Positions 19,999 to 31,905 are shown, numbered from the stretch's first letter. The stretch is DNA of 64,000 nt from Apostichopus japonicus (GCF_037975245.1 NC_092572.1:20276489-20340488); one strand, 5' to 3'. Notes: a model not told the origin generated them from the letters alone. Numbers and translations: made by a program.

Positions 19999-22675
19999 TA
20001 CGCGATGTTATCTACGTTATCCACACAGTAGTTCTCGGATTTGTGAGGTTTTGACGGGTACTATCGGATTTTTGACGTTTTGTATTGTGTTCAATTTGTT
20101 AATTTGCATGTCCATTCTACGCCTTCGTACTTTACCTACCAGAATTGTGCTGGCGTCCTTCTCAATAAGCCGTTTCCTTTTGTTTTCGGCGGAGGATCTG
20201 TTCTTCCCGAGTTCTATCTCCCTACACTATCAAGTGCTCATCCAGCTAGCATCACATACATTGAACTGGTTAGTGTTGTATAAATAATTTTTAGAAGAAA
20301 GGATATTTCGATAGAGACCAAGAAGGTACTTGGTGAAACAGTGTCTTATACACGCCTAACAGTAAGAGACAGCTGTGACTGCATTACTTGTCTTCGGATG
20401 GAATCTTAATGATCCATTTTTGGGGGGATTTACTTGTTTTAATAGCAGAAGTAATACTATCTATGGCCGAGTAAAACCGTACAGCAGAGTAAGACGTTAT
20501 TGTGTGAGTTTGTTTGACAACATGTCGTCATAGAGTTAGCTTAACATTAGACATATACTCGGTACTTTACATTGTATGGTGGTGTATACAGACTTGGCGT
20601 GTCTCATAACTTCGCGTACGGTGGTACACAATGACCTAGCGTAAAATATTTATTTACTCTTACAGACTTAATGTAGGATATTAGAAGTAGAAATGTGATT
20701 GGAATTAAAATTGTATTCGCATCTTTGTAATCAACTTAAATCTATACAACCACAGCAAAACGGTGGAACAATGTAAAGTGATATGAAACGAATAAACGTC
20801 AACTTTGTTTTCAAAGGCATTTTCACGAATTATTGCACTCAATTAGATAACTCAAATTAGGCTACCATGTTGGAATAATTTGTTGCTGTTTCGAGCATTT
20901 GTACATGTAGAATTTCACAACAACTGTAAATAACATTTCAATTTATTGTAAACGTTTATAATGATAATGTTAAAGGGAATATTTTAGTGAAAATGGGATC
21001 CAGTCCTTCCTGTCATATCACTTTTTGATTTTGTATCGCTCTAGGCCTTGCCCTGTGAAGAATTGTAGTTGCTGTGATAGAGTGCTTGGAATGTTGGAAT
21101 GCTGTCGAATCCAAGGACTGACTTACGTAGAGGCGTGACGTCAGTGAGGCACATTGGTCAGACTCGATCAGATCTCACTCTAAGCTTGGCCTTGATACGC
21201 GACACATGAATGTGTACATACTTCGCGTACGGCCGTGAATATGAAAGATTTCACGCAGAACTTGGCCTTTATACACTGCATAGGAAACTGTACAGAATTA
21301 ACACACGGCTGTGAATACAACGTGATGACGCCACGAAGGCCCCTCTGTTGGAACGATTACAAAAATCTCTCAAATAACAAATATCGGAACAAAATATTAT
21401 GAAGAAGAACTAGTTAGGGATTTCTGAAACGTTTTAACTCTCCAAAGGATGCTTACTTGCAACTAAACCGAAACATTTCCATCTACATTGCTATTTTTAT
21501 TTCAGAAATTTTAACTTTCTTCGCTACAGTGTAGCTTGCTAATGATAGCGTCCCTGGAACCCCCGAAACGAAGTGCCGAGATGACGTCACCGTCGCTAAT
21601 TGTTCTCCACTGTTTCAAAAGTATTGTAGATTAAGTTGGCGCCAGGTTCAAAAATTCACTTCTCCTGCAAAATAGGATGAAAAATCCACGAACTAGGACA
21701 GTGGCAATGAAGATGTTATAGAGTAGTTTCCATAAACCCAATACACCTCCACCGAAAAAAAAAACCATGAAATGTCTATGAAATGCAGAATGACGTTGTG
21801 CGGGCAAAAGTTTTCATAACACAAAACAAATTATGATAAATGTTCTTCATCAAATTACGAAATTTAAAATTGAAGGCGATACTGACTTTTGTAGGCATTA
21901 CATTGATTCCCTAAATTTGCATATTGTTAACGCCTTATCCCTCTATAAAACTTCTGAGACAAATTAACTTGCTCTTTCTGACTCAGTTCTGCGAAACCGT
22001 AAATAATACTAGCTGGTATCATATTCGGATAGTATCTCATTACTGTTTTCAAATACTAGCTATATATTAAGTTTCAAATCAGTTAAGGCCAATAACATTA
22101 ACAATTTTGGCAGTGCCGATTTAGTTTCGACATTGAGAAAAAAATCTCGGCATGGTACCTGTCGCAGAAAACAATACCGGAGGATATTTTTTACTTTTTT
22201 TTACTTTTACAAAATTTCGCGTAGAGGAATAATTTTAGACCTCCCGCCTAAGTTTGCCAAAAAAAAAAGGAAGCCTAGCACACGAATCGCAAATGTATTC
22301 AGAGATTATTTTTTTCACAGTACATATTTCCCACTATATCACTACACAACACAAGCTGACTGGCTGGCTCGTTTTAAACAGGCCATGATTACTGATGTAT
22401 GAAGTTCTAGTACATACTTTGTAACTTTTATCCGTCAAAAGTCTTTAGCATTTGTGTCCGTCTGTGCCATAACCTACATGTGCATTCTGTTCATAACGTT
22501 TGATAACATAAAAAGTGCAACATTGTTTGGAGTTTTATATTGTGGATATCCCTGTCCTCCTATAAAATTAGTGTTTGAAGAACTTTTTCATCTAAAGGAA
22601 TTGTTTTACAAATAGGTGGTAAATTGCAATTGTAGCCCTAAACTAAAAATACTAAACTTCATGTTGTCTTTACAG
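19999..22675. other. No gene recognised; upstream region of Ig receptor
   Basis: No family motif in the short open frames. Because a splice acceptor ends at 22675, the promoter and a non-coding first exon of the Ig receptor should lie here or further upstream; I could not place them. Confidence 0.45.
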
Positions 22676-22739
22676 ATTAACATCCTTAGCAATATGGAGT
22701 CTGTATTAATTTTGTCCATGGTCATGTTCCTGTTGTCAG
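22676..22739 (+). CDS. Ig-superfamily receptor, signal-peptide exon
   Basis: The exon follows acceptor TTGTCTTTACAG. The ATG at 22694 opens MESVLILSMVMFLLS, a short hydrophobic signal peptide. The donor GTAAGA begins at 22740, leaving phase 1 (46 coding bases). The next exon in the same phase continues GPILVKGQ, so the mature protein probably begins close to this junction. The bases 22676-22693 are 5' UTR. A start codon followed by a signal peptide and a phase-1 donor is the standard beginning of secreted and membrane Ig proteins. The protein enters the secretory pathway and, with the TM exon at 41270, should be a type I surface protein. Confidence 0.75.
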
Positions 22740-24616
22740 GTAAGATTAATTAGAATGTCACTTTGCATTTGATGTTTGTCACAAATTACCCGCAGCTTGA
22801 CTCACTGTACCGAGTAGAAATATAACTCAAATAAGTAGACTCACTAATCCTTTACCAAGTGAAATTATCTCAGACGTATTTATGACTACATTCTCTTCTT
22901 TAGTGTGTTTTTGTGCCAGACACCTATTATAAGTAATACTCATGTGCCTGAAGGTAATTGGAAATTAATTTCACTTAGCTGGTGGATAGTTTCATCATAA
23001 AAACAACACCTAGGGACATCGTGTGAAAAGTATGTGGAATCTGATCGAGCTGCTGCATAACTTGGGGAAATAACTATAGAACAATAGGGAATGCTAAGTA
23101 GATAGGAAAGAATTTGTGTTTAAGACGAGCCTTTTTTTAGAAGTAATAATAAGAAAAATTGTGGGAACGCGGAAGTGGTGGTGGAAGGCTGCTCTTGCCC
23201 TGGCTGGAGTACTTTGAAGAGAAAGAGCATTCAGAACCGTCCCGGTGGCTGTACTATGTAGCCCACAAGCACTCTAGTCACCTGGTTCCGAGTTTTTTTT
23301 TATAGGGCTTAGGGGCCACCAGCCCCTCATCCCCTCTGCTAAGGCCGAGGCCTCCTACCACGAATTAAACTTATGATTCTTTTTGATTTAAGCTTAGAAT
23401 GGGTAGTTGAGATTATATAATCAAAAAGTAGATTTTTGATCAGAGGGTCATGTATTAAGAGAAGTTTGGTGTCAAAGTTTTTGATAGTAATAATATTGCT
23501 GGATGTTTTGCCAATTTCGTAAATTTGTTTATTGGGAGTAAAAATTGGGATTTTGAGGCAGATACGGTAGGCAGAGTTATGTATGCTATTTAATTTATTA
23601 AGGTACGTAAAGCTAATAAAGGCGAAACTACCATACAAAAGAATAGGTTTGATTTTGGAATGATAGATTTTGAGGAGTGTTTCGGCTCTTAATATGTTTG
23701 TATCACTTAATGTTCTTAGAGTCTTAAGGGTCTTCCATGCTATTCCCGCAACTTTATTTATATGAGTTTTATATTTTAGTTCTTTATCAATTGTTACGCC
23801 TAGGAAAATATCTAAGGACAGCTATCATGGGAGATGTTTTAATTTGTTTGCAGGAGAGTTTCATGATAACTTAGTAGTTATTCTATGCAGTACATCTTTA
23901 CAAATTCACATTGTGTCGCACACGTACTGTGCTTTACATTCAAATTTCTTACTAAAGCTGGAAAGATCACGAAACATTAAAAGCTAAAACCAGGAGTTCT
24001 GGTAAACCAAAATGCAAGTCGTTGTGTATTATAACTGCAGTTCTGTATATCTAAATGTACCAGTACTAATAATGCTTAAATAGTGAACATTATGATCCAC
24101 AATGATTAGCTTTATTTTTTAAAGCAACCTAATAATGTTGTTGTCAAGATCAGACTGAGTGTTATAGTTGCCTGGTACTATGCGGGCAATGAAAGTAAAC
24201 CGAAAAGCATCAATGGCTCCATTGTAAAAAAAATGAATGCCACAATGGAAACATTACATGTTAGATTCATGTTTACACTACAGAGGAACCATATTTCGTT
24301 GTTTAAAGCACGGTGTTGTTTTACAGTCAGCTGCGAGGAATTTAATGAACTGTTCTCTTAAATGTCTATTTTCTACTTGAATGCAATTCCGATCTACCTA
24401 ATACACTAACTTTTAATGGTTTAGCACTGTGAGGGCACTTCCTCATTCCACAACATATTTAACTAAAATGCATTTAAACTCCATACTTAACTACATGTAC
24501 ATATGTTTTTTTTTTTGTAAAATACATAAATTGTCATCAGACATGTAGTACATCATTAGCTGTATCAAAGGTTGTGCAAATGGTACCGAGTGTATCTCTG
24601 TGGCTCATTTTTTCAG
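22740..24616 (+). other. Intron 1 of Ig receptor
   Basis: Phase-1 intron, GTAAGA...TTTTTTCAG. It holds the minus-strand non-LTR fragment at 23297-23815; the rest shows no feature. Confidence 0.7.
23297..23815 (-). pseudogene. Non-LTR retrotransposon 3' fragment (Jockey/CR1-like RT end)
   Basis: The minus strand reads LGVTIDKELKYKTHINKV, then KTLRTLSDTNILRAETLLKI, KIKPILLYGSF and LNKLNSIHNSAYRICLKIP. This matches the C-terminal region after the RT core in Jockey/CR1-type elements (LG..ID..L.....I..V, ...L.L.QN.ALR). It ends RGRRPRP followed by a stop and a short A tract. The 5' part is missing, the usual result of incomplete reverse transcription. The clade assignment is uncertain. Confidence 0.75.
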
Positions 24617-24949
24617 GTCCAATTCTCGTGAAAGGCCAGGGTCCTGTTTACTTATTTGGTGACAATGTTACGCTTCCATGTGTATCAGCTACAATGAGTG
24701 GAAATGAGGTGTTCGAATGGATGGATCAGGGAGAAACTGTTACTATATATTCAGTCAGATCACCTAATTATACAGAAAAAACATACGGTGGTCTGAACAA
24801 CGACAAGTATGACAACTTTGACATAGATAACAATTATCCTAACGATGTGAACCTTCTCATCAATTTACTGGAGGTTAACGATGCTGGAATGTACAGTTGT
24901 AATTTTATACATCAAGAAACACCAGGATCAATGAATGTTAAAGTAGAGG
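24617..24949 (+). CDS. Ig-superfamily receptor, V-like Ig domain exon
   Basis: The exon lies between acceptor CATTTTTTCAG and donor GTGAGT, phase 1 on both sides (333 bases). It encodes one Ig domain. The first cysteine is in NVTLPC, the core Trp in FEWMDQG and the second cysteine in NDAGMYSC, the classic D-x-G-x-Y-x-C F-strand. Two N-glycosylation sequons are visible (NVT, NYT). The spacing between cysteines (about 66 residues) suits a V-set domain. A 1-1 exon carrying one Ig domain is the standard IgSF unit. Ligand unknown. Confidence 0.82.
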
Positions 24950-26321
24950 GTGAGTATCAATTGTTATTACATGATATATAAACTGAATATTACCAATGTG
25001 CGATATGACATATTGTATGCTGTATAAACTGTTGGTAATTACAGAAATTCCTGAGCATCGTGACAACAATTTTGCTTAAAATGTTTTGATGCTACTTTGG
25101 TGTCTTAAACTTTGAATATACCCAAGTTTCTTTCCAAACTTCTAATGACAAATGATGAAAAATAGCAAAACAATTATGATACAATATGTCACAAATCGGC
25201 TAACAGGATTTGGTTATTTTTGAAAACACTGAAATGAACTTGAGCAGGTCTCAGGTCAGCATGTGAAATCACAGGGTGTTTGTTCCCATTCAGATTAACT
25301 TCTGTTATGTAAGTGACTGTGTCATAAGAACAGAAGAATAATATTTTTTCTAAAGTATTTATGAAAAAAGTCATACAAATATTTTCAGTACTCAAGATTA
25401 AGATGGCTGACACAATGACCAAGCATGTAGTATTGGTAATAATACTAGTGTTTCAATAGTTGCGTCAGGGGGACGCAACGTCCTAAAAACGTTTGCCTCC
25501 ACTAAAAAAACGTGCGTCCCTGCAATCCTCCATGAAAATTTGCATTCAAATACCTAGGCATGCAATGCACTCTACTGTACAGTATACAACTCTCTTACTG
25601 AACGTAGCGTCTGTAAAAATGTTATAGAATGTTTGAGACAGCAGCAGCCGAGGATTAGAGAGGCTGCATCACGGGAAACAGCACTAGAGCTACGTGGAAC
25701 TATCCGTTATATAAGGATGATTAGAGTTCAACCGACCGTAACCGCATCTTGTTAATTAGCATGGCGTAGCTTGAAGGAATCGAGACCAGCCAGGTACTTA
25801 GCATGGTAAACACGGTTTACGAACAAAGCAAATGGACTCTTTCCATAACAATACGCTGCATGTGAACGTCGAAATCAACATTGTAATATTCTTGATGACA
25901 ATGATTCAACGGGGAGTTGTTATTATACTTTGACTTCTTGTACTCAGAGTAGCACATTATAACACACTCATTGTTCTAAACTACTTTCACTAACATGCGT
26001 CATATAGAAACATTCCTAAGAGTGACCACAGCCCCATGCTTTCTAAGGGTAGGTTGGTAATTACAATAACAGGACATATGTGGTGGCTAAAGGGTGGTGT
26101 AAAGTACAATATTGTAGAATGAGTGCAATATGTTACAAGCATAAAGTAAAACAGGTGTCAAGATAGAAAATGAATAAAAATACTGCATTTTTCAACTGAT
26201 TTAATTGAGCCACTTAGATGATGTAGAAAAGATTCCGTATAAATCTGAACGACAAGAGAACAGCCCCTGAAAGGACTAGTACATACTCTCAGCTTTTACG
26301 AACCCCTGTCGTAAGTTACCA
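24950..26321 (+). other. Intron 2 of Ig receptor, proximal part
   Basis: No exon seen. At 25465-25522 CAGGGGGACGCAACGT and ACGTGCGTCCCTG face each other, a tiny hAT-like foldback. A GGGGAGTTGTTATTATAC phrase near 25914 matches one arm of the hairpins at 505 and 4194. Confidence 0.5.
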
Positions 26322-26696
26322 TTAAAGAGGCCATGACACGAAAAATCCAACTAATCGAGAATAACTTCCTCTGAATCTATGAGAAAATCTATGTTTAAAA
26401 CTATCCTCATCACCTTGAAAACCTCAAGGACTAATTAGAAATTAACGTTTTAATATTCGCATCCGAAAATAGATATCTGAAAATGCGATTTCAAAACAAG
26501 ACAATGATGACATCATGTTAGGAACATAAATGCCAAGTCCGAGTCACGTACCGGATGCGCGACGATCATACCGTCACACATACACGCACATTTACACTGA
26601 GAGAACAACCACTGTATTACGATATATCGCTAGAAATTTCAAGTTTGTTTTACAGGCGCGTATCCAGGGGGGGCGTTGGGGGCGCGCGCCCCCCGG

Positions 26697-26835
26697 GTAA
26701 GGAAAAGAGGAGAGAAAAAAAAGAGAAGAAAAAAGGGAAAAAGAAGGAGAAAAAAGAAAAGGAGGAGAGGAAGGAAGGGAAAAGAAAAAGAAGAAAGAGA
26801 GAAAAAGGAGAAAAGGAGGAAGTAGAAGATAAACG
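26697..26835. repeat. Polypurine (GA) tract
   Basis: About 135 bases of almost pure A/G on the plus strand. The lysine/glutamate-rich frame across it is an artefact. Such tracts can form triplex DNA. Confidence 0.9.
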
Positions 26836-27148
26836 CCAAGACCTCGGGAAGAGAAAGAGGAACAGTCATAATTACAGCGCTGATCCCTATTATATACACA
26901 GGGTAGCCAGTGACAGATCGAAGATTACAGAGGGGACGTGCGCCTCAACCTACCCCTTACACCGACAACTCCATTTTTAGCTCATACCAGCATGCTGTTT
27001 GCCTACAGGCTTCGCCCTTCCGTTGGCAAATTACTCGCTACACGCCTGTTCAAATTTGTAAAGCAAAGAGCAGACATCACATAATATCAGTGAGCATGAA
27101 AATGCATGTTCAAAAATGAACAGCCTCAAAACTGTTTATGTGTGTAGT

Positions 27149-27590
27149 CAAAGGCGTAGGAGCCCAATTGGATTTGGGGGCTGTAACGACTTGCCCGAAA
27201 AATATAACCAAACTTTTTCGCGCGCGAAACGCGCGTTCAACATGTTAATGTCAATATCATATAAGCAAGCATAGGTCATTACATCGCATGGCATCGTGTA
27301 CTGTACGGTCCGTGAAAGTTGCGCAGTCATCCGCAGGATGCTAATGTAAACAACGAAATGTCTTATGTAGATGGAGAAAATGCATACAGGTCCAATTATG
27401 TCAAAACTCTCTTTTACAGTAGTAATGGCGAATTACTGTAGTCTGCCAAGCTTAGAACTTTATTTCAATTACCAAGGAGATAATTTTTAAACTATTCATT
27501 TATTCTCAGCATATTGCCCGAATTTTCAGGGGAACAAGTTTGGTTGGGGGGGGGGGGGGGGGGCTGCAGCCCCCGCCTCCTACGCCTATG
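27149..27590. mobile_element. hAT MITE, 442 bp
   Basis: CAAAGGCGTAGGAG at the left end and CTCCTACGCCTATG at the right end form a terminal inverted repeat. TGTGTAGT is duplicated exactly on both sides (27141-27148 and 27591-27598), the 8-bp duplication of hAT elements. A run of about 19 G lies near the right end. It has no coding capacity. Confidence 0.87.
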
Positions 27591-28272
27591 TGTGTAGTGT
27601 TCGGGTTCGAAATATCTGATATCGGAAATATCTGGTATTTTTCATTTCCTTCAACGAAGTTTTATAATTGCCGTTATAAGAGGTTGTAATATTTGTACAC
27701 CAATAAATTAACTGTGTCTGAATTTTCGAAAACTTCCTGATCAACATTCTTCATCATACTTCCCTCTACTCGTAGCAATTTTGACCTGTCTGTTAGGGGT
27801 TGAAGGAGGTTTTTCTATATTGGTTGTCCATAGATTGAATTTTGTGCAACATTATGTATATGTTTTGAAGTGATTTTCTGAACAAATAATGGGCTTTAAA
27901 CTTTGAAAAGTGGGGCTTTCGGATATTGTAGGCCGTGACGTAGAATCACCTACAAAAGCAATGATCCACATGACATGCAATGAGGTCGAACATGATGTGT
28001 GACTGGTTACAATCTTCAAAAAGGTTATGGATGAAAAAAAAATATTGGGAAATACTTGGTTCTCAGGCAAAAGTGTACATCTGGTTGGTCATTTTCAAGC
28101 CCGAGAAGTGCCATTTCCTGTGATCTAGGGGGTATCAAAACCTGAAATTTTCTTGTACGCTCCGCGCCAACCGATGGTGGCGGTCCGCTTAGATAGTAAT
28201 TCGCGCCCCCCCGGGTTAGAAAATCCTGGATACGCCCCTGTTTTACAACATGTTGTAAAATATCCGAGAGAA

Positions 28273-28482
28273 ATGCCGGTCCATGGTGTTGTTGGGGGCT
28301 GCACAAATGTCATTACCCATGCAATTAGCCTTCATCGATGGCCGAAGGACGAAAAAAACACCGCGATTATGACCAAGTTAGTGCACAACACCAGCGCCGA
28401 TTCACTGGGCCTAGCCAGTATACAGCTCCGTATGTAGCGAACACTTCACGGAAGCATACTACGATCCCTCCTTTTTTATGAA
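28273..28482 (+). pseudogene. THAP zinc-finger domain remnant
   Basis: From the ATG at 28273 the frame gives VVGGCTN...ISLHRWPKDEKN. After a break near 28405-28430 another frame gives VCSEHFTEAYYDP. This is the C2CH THAP layout: GC-x-N, the LHRxPxD segment, then C-S-E-H-F. The first zinc-binding cysteine is glycine (HGVVGGC where HCVVGGC-like sequence is usual), and the two halves are out of frame, so it is not functional as read. THAP domains bind DNA and occur in Kolobok and P-element transposases as well as in host proteins. Its place about 360 bp from the left TIR, once the 26653-28240 insertion is discounted, fits the start of an element transposase. Confidence 0.7.
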
Positions 28483-28771
28483 ATAAAACAAATGGGCTTT
28501 TACGGGTCGACATAAGCGAGTCGTTCTTCTGTTAAGTATTCCACATTAAAACTCCGAAGACTAGATTGGAGAACAGAAAAACTCCAATGGGCAAGTGGCG
28601 ATCCTTGTACATGTATATGAATACATAGCCAACACACTGTACATGTGGGTTGTAAGTCACCGTAACACAACGCACAATACGGTTTAGGGAGTTCCGCGAA
28701 TTCCAACAACACATGCACAAAATGGACTGGATTTTGTTTTTAAATGCTTCGTTAATAACTTCTTACCACGT

Positions 28772-28858
28772 TGTATGTGCCTTGCAATAGTTCCGAACGG
28801 GTTTGTTGTTCGGTATGTTGTGGAGCTTCAATTTCGGCTCGTTTAACAGGCTCGAACT
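28772..28858 (-). pseudogene. Minus-strand exon fragment cut by composite insertion, 3' part
   Basis: The minus strand encodes EPVKRAEIEAPQHTEQQTRS and then ELLQGTYNV before a donor-like GTAAGA (28771-28766). Discounting the insertion 28859-31771 and one copy of its 8-bp duplication, the frame continues into the segment at 31772-31905 (ANIEPNVDGGPEVLEPYQFE). The PYQFEP phrase resembles the N-terminal part of P2X7-ballast-like proteins found in many invertebrates; this is a weak match from memory. It could be a second gene of the surrounding TTAA element. Confidence 0.35.
28851..28858. repeat. 8-bp duplication CTCGAACT, left
   Basis: Abuts the outer end of MITE copy 1. The identical octamer at 31772-31779 abuts the outer end of copy 2. 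Confidence 0.85.
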
Positions 28859-29508
28859 CAAGGGCGGCGGAACCGGGGGGGGGGCACAGGGGGCACGTGC
28901 CCCCACTTTTCCTAAGGTTAAAAATGTGCCCTTTTACTACATAAAAATTGACGTGTCTCAAGTTAGCAAGAGGCCAGGGAACCAGAATGAACACTCGGGA
29001 AGGGCCGTTCCCGGCCATCTGAGGGGTTTGTAAAACCAAAACTTTTCTTGTACGTTCCGCGCCAACCGATGGTGGCGCTCCGCTCAGATAGCCGTGCATA
29101 CAACTTTGCAAATCCTGGCTACGCCCCTGACTTTTAATGAATTTCCGTGGGTCAAACTCAATGCTATTTCGAATGGAAAAAATTGTTAAGATATTAACAA
29201 GAAATTAACTTCAATTCGGAAGATTCCTACATTAGCAACTAGCATGATTTCACCTCATTTTGTCTCAAAAGAAAACTTTTTCCTTGTTTCCCAATTTGCA
29301 CATTGGATATTGCAGTGCTAGTATTTTCCTTCAAGGGGGGGGGGGGGGGGCGTTGATGGAGTGATGTGTATACGCAAATAAGATAACACAGTAAGAGTTA
29401 TAAAGGCTACTAAATATAAAGCTGCATCAGTCCAAGCGAATTTCTGCAAAGTGCCCTTTGATGTCGGTGCCCCCCTCCCCCAGATTAAAAGTGCTTCCGC
29501 CGCCCTTG
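28859..29508. mobile_element. MITE copy 1, 650 bp
   Basis: Termini CAAGGGCGGCGGAA and TTCCGCCGCCCTTG are inverted. It includes a G tract, the phrase GGGGGCACGTGCCCCC and an internal CTACGCCCCTG resembling another hAT end. About 90% identical to copy 2. Confidence 0.88.
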
Positions 29509-31118
29509 ACTATAACGTAGGCACCCTCAGCGCGAGTCGTTGTTTGGGTGTTTCAAGATGGCGTGAATGACCTTCAAATAGCTGCAAAGAGTAGTTGTTG
29601 TAAACATATGCGATATGGCTTCTATGCATTAATTTCTGTGGTAGAGTCACTGAGCGTTAACTGCTGAGAGTTCGAGCAACCACAATAACATTAACAAAGG
29701 AGTTAACGGGATGTGTTAAATATTAAGTTAAACATTTATGGTCGACACAGGTGCGGAAGATATATATATGTATGTGGAAGCAGTTTTAATCATTTATAAA
29801 ACTATCGGGCAGCGGGGCAAGTGAACAGAACAACAAGACCCTGGAATATCAAGACCCTGCAGGGAAGACAGTGAATGTCAGTAGATGATAATTTGGCATT
29901 TGGTATATGCAAATACATAATGCCTTATCTAATCCATAACCGCTATGTGTAGAGAACTCATTGTCAAGGTAAATAACGCAGAAAAGGATGTATGAAGGGA
30001 CAAGAAGCGAAACCAAAAAGAAAGGAGCAGCCGTTATGATGGGGTTACGATTTGGTTTCACGATTTTATGATAATAATCTATCTCCATTATTGTAAGTGA
30101 TCGCCGATAAACCTGCATTATATCAATATACATATGAATAAAAAGCCTTAGCAGACGTTTCTGTGTGCTCTAGTATATTTTTTTTTAAATTTATTTATTC
30201 ATTTATTAGGATAGTTTTGAATTAGGTTTGGTTGTAGGCCTATCTACTATATTCAATGTTAATCAATACTGAAATCCCATACCAATATAACTCACTAATT
30301 ATCATTAGCTTCTCTTTTGTAAACCGAGTTACCTTTGGTTACAGGATGATAGGAGGGCGTGCCTTATCTTATCCAGAGTGTATAACAGTTGATTATAATT
30401 ATCAACTGTTAATCTGTCATATACCAATGTATTTTGGCGACAACACGGTGAGTTATAGGCTACTGTCATATAGCATGGAGTGAGCTCCATGCATATATAA
30501 GAAGGGGTTTTATGCTTCAGCCCCCATAGGGTTACGACACACGGTACCCGCGGCCTCATCTTGATTTCCAAGGGTTATACACGTCAAAATTTACAGAGAG
30601 ATTTTGTTTGTTTGTATATATGCTATTAAGGTATCGTATAAAGTATTAACCACCACTGTACGTGTATCTCTTATCCGGTATAGGCCTCAAAAATTATATG
30701 CTATAGATAGCGCTATTCGGAAGCCATGCTATCATATATACAAAGAAATACGACTTTGGTGTAACATATATGTGCAAACTAATACAATGTGGAATAGCTT
30801 AGTATGTTTTTTTCCAACAAATGTCGGATTATCTTTCATGCATATTTTGAGAATCAGCCATCTTATAGTTATATTTCATTCCTAGCGGAAGTAATCAATG
30901 TGATTGTGAGATGGCGTACGTGGGTGTGCGCTCGCGTGTGTGTGTTTGATACTCGTAAAATGCTGTAACTTCAGAAGGATAACTAGGATACATTTCATGT
31001 TTGGTATATACGTTCTCCTTAGGAAGAACTGGTTTGAATTGTTGTTGGTATGGGACAAAGGTCATTTCAGGTCAGCACGGGTCAAAGTCTGAAAACATTG
31101 TTCACACAATATCTCAAG
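29509..31118. other. Segment between MITE copies; no gene seen
   Basis: AT-rich, with short open frames only. It may be genomic or transposon DNA carried as cargo. Confidence 0.5.
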
Positions 31119-31771
31119 CAAGGGCGGCGGAACCGGGGGGGGGGGCACAGGGGGCACGTGCCCCCACTTTTCCTCAGGTTAAAAATGTGCCCTTTTTCTA
31201 CATAAGAATTGAGGTGTCTCAAGTTAGCAAGAGGCCAGGGAACCAGAATGAACACTCGGGAAGGGCCGTTCCCGGCCATCTGAGGGGTTTGTAAAACCAA
31301 AAATTTTCTTTGTACTCTCCGCGCCAACCGATGGTGGCGCTCCGCTCAGATAGTCTTGCATACAACTTTGCAAATCCTGGCTACGCCCCTGACTTTTTAA
31401 TGAGTTTCTGTGGGTCAAACTCAAAGCTATTTCGAATGGAAAAAAATTTGTTAAGATATTAACAAGAAATAAAGAGGAAGATTCCTACATTAGCAACTTG
31501 CATGATTTCACCTCATTTTGTCTCAAAAGAAAACTTGTTCCTTGTTTCCCAATTTGCACATTGGATATTGCAGTGCTAGTACGCATATTTTCCTTCAGGG
31601 GGGGGGGGGGGGTGGGCGTTGATGGAGTGATGTGTATACGCAATTAAGAGAATACAATAAGAGTTATAAAGGGTACTAAATATAAGGCTGCATCAGTCCA
31701 ATCGAATATCTGCAAAGTGCCCTTTGATGTCGGTGCCCCCCCCCAGATTAAAAGTGCTTCCGCCGCCCTTG
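31119..31771. mobile_element. MITE copy 2, 653 bp
   Basis: Same termini and internal order as copy 1, same orientation. Its right end abuts CTCGAACT at 31772-31779. Confidence 0.88.
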
Positions 31772-31779
31772 CTCGAACT
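31772..31779. repeat. 8-bp duplication CTCGAACT, right
   Basis: Exact partner of 28851-28858. Confidence 0.85.
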
Positions 31780-31905
31780 GATACGGTTCTAACACCTCAG
31801 GTCCACCATCAACGTTCGGTTCAATATTGGCATGATCATCGCCTTCAGTCTCTGCTTCGAATATGAGAAAAGGCACTCTAAATATAGCCCAAGTTCACTG
31901 CCTGG
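31780..31905 (-). pseudogene. Minus-strand exon fragment cut by composite insertion, 5' part
   Basis: The minus strand reads FEAETEGDDHANIEPNVDGG, then PEVLEPYQ, up to the duplication. It is acidic and proline-rich, and a stop bounds it upstream near 31906. A neighbouring frame (AATEVQSDSGSSPGSELG) suggests a frameshift further upstream. See the 3' part at 28772-28858. Confidence 0.35.

Larger units (their letters stand above)
26653..28240. mobile_element. Probable hAT-like element, 1.6 kb
   Basis: The left end CAGGCGCGTATCCAGG and right end CCTGGATACGCCCCTG are inverted repeats with one mismatch, of the CAGGGGCGTA type common in hAT MITEs. TTTTA flanks both ends, but a clean 8-bp duplication is not obtained. 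The right end shares its last ~130 bp with the segments at 29035-29127 and 31300-31391. It lies just upstream of the THAP start codon. Pairing of these two ends is an inference. Confidence 0.5.
28859..31771. mobile_element. Composite hAT-like unit: two MITE copies plus 1.6-kb cargo
   Basis: Two direct copies of a ~650-bp MITE (28859-29508 and 31119-31771) enclose 1,610 bp. The exact octamer CTCGAACT lies directly outside the outer left end and outer right end. An 8-bp duplication is the hAT signature, so the simplest reading is that the whole 2.9-kb block moved as one unit using its outermost ends. The cargo (29509-31118) has no recognised gene. Confidence 0.65.

Noticed and set aside
25465-25522. 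58-bp hAT-like foldback
   Set aside because: The ends are imperfect inverted repeats and no target duplication is seen; mentioned only within the intron note.
26555-26980. Lys/Glu-rich 141-codon frame and its Phe-rich complement
   Set aside because: Both come from the polypurine tract and transposon ends; no splice or family signal.
26653-28247. 8-bp duplication GTTTTACA around the 1.6-kb hAT-like element
   Set aside because: The octamer appears on both sides only if the terminal CAG is given up; with CAG ends just TTTTA matches, so the duplication is not asserted.
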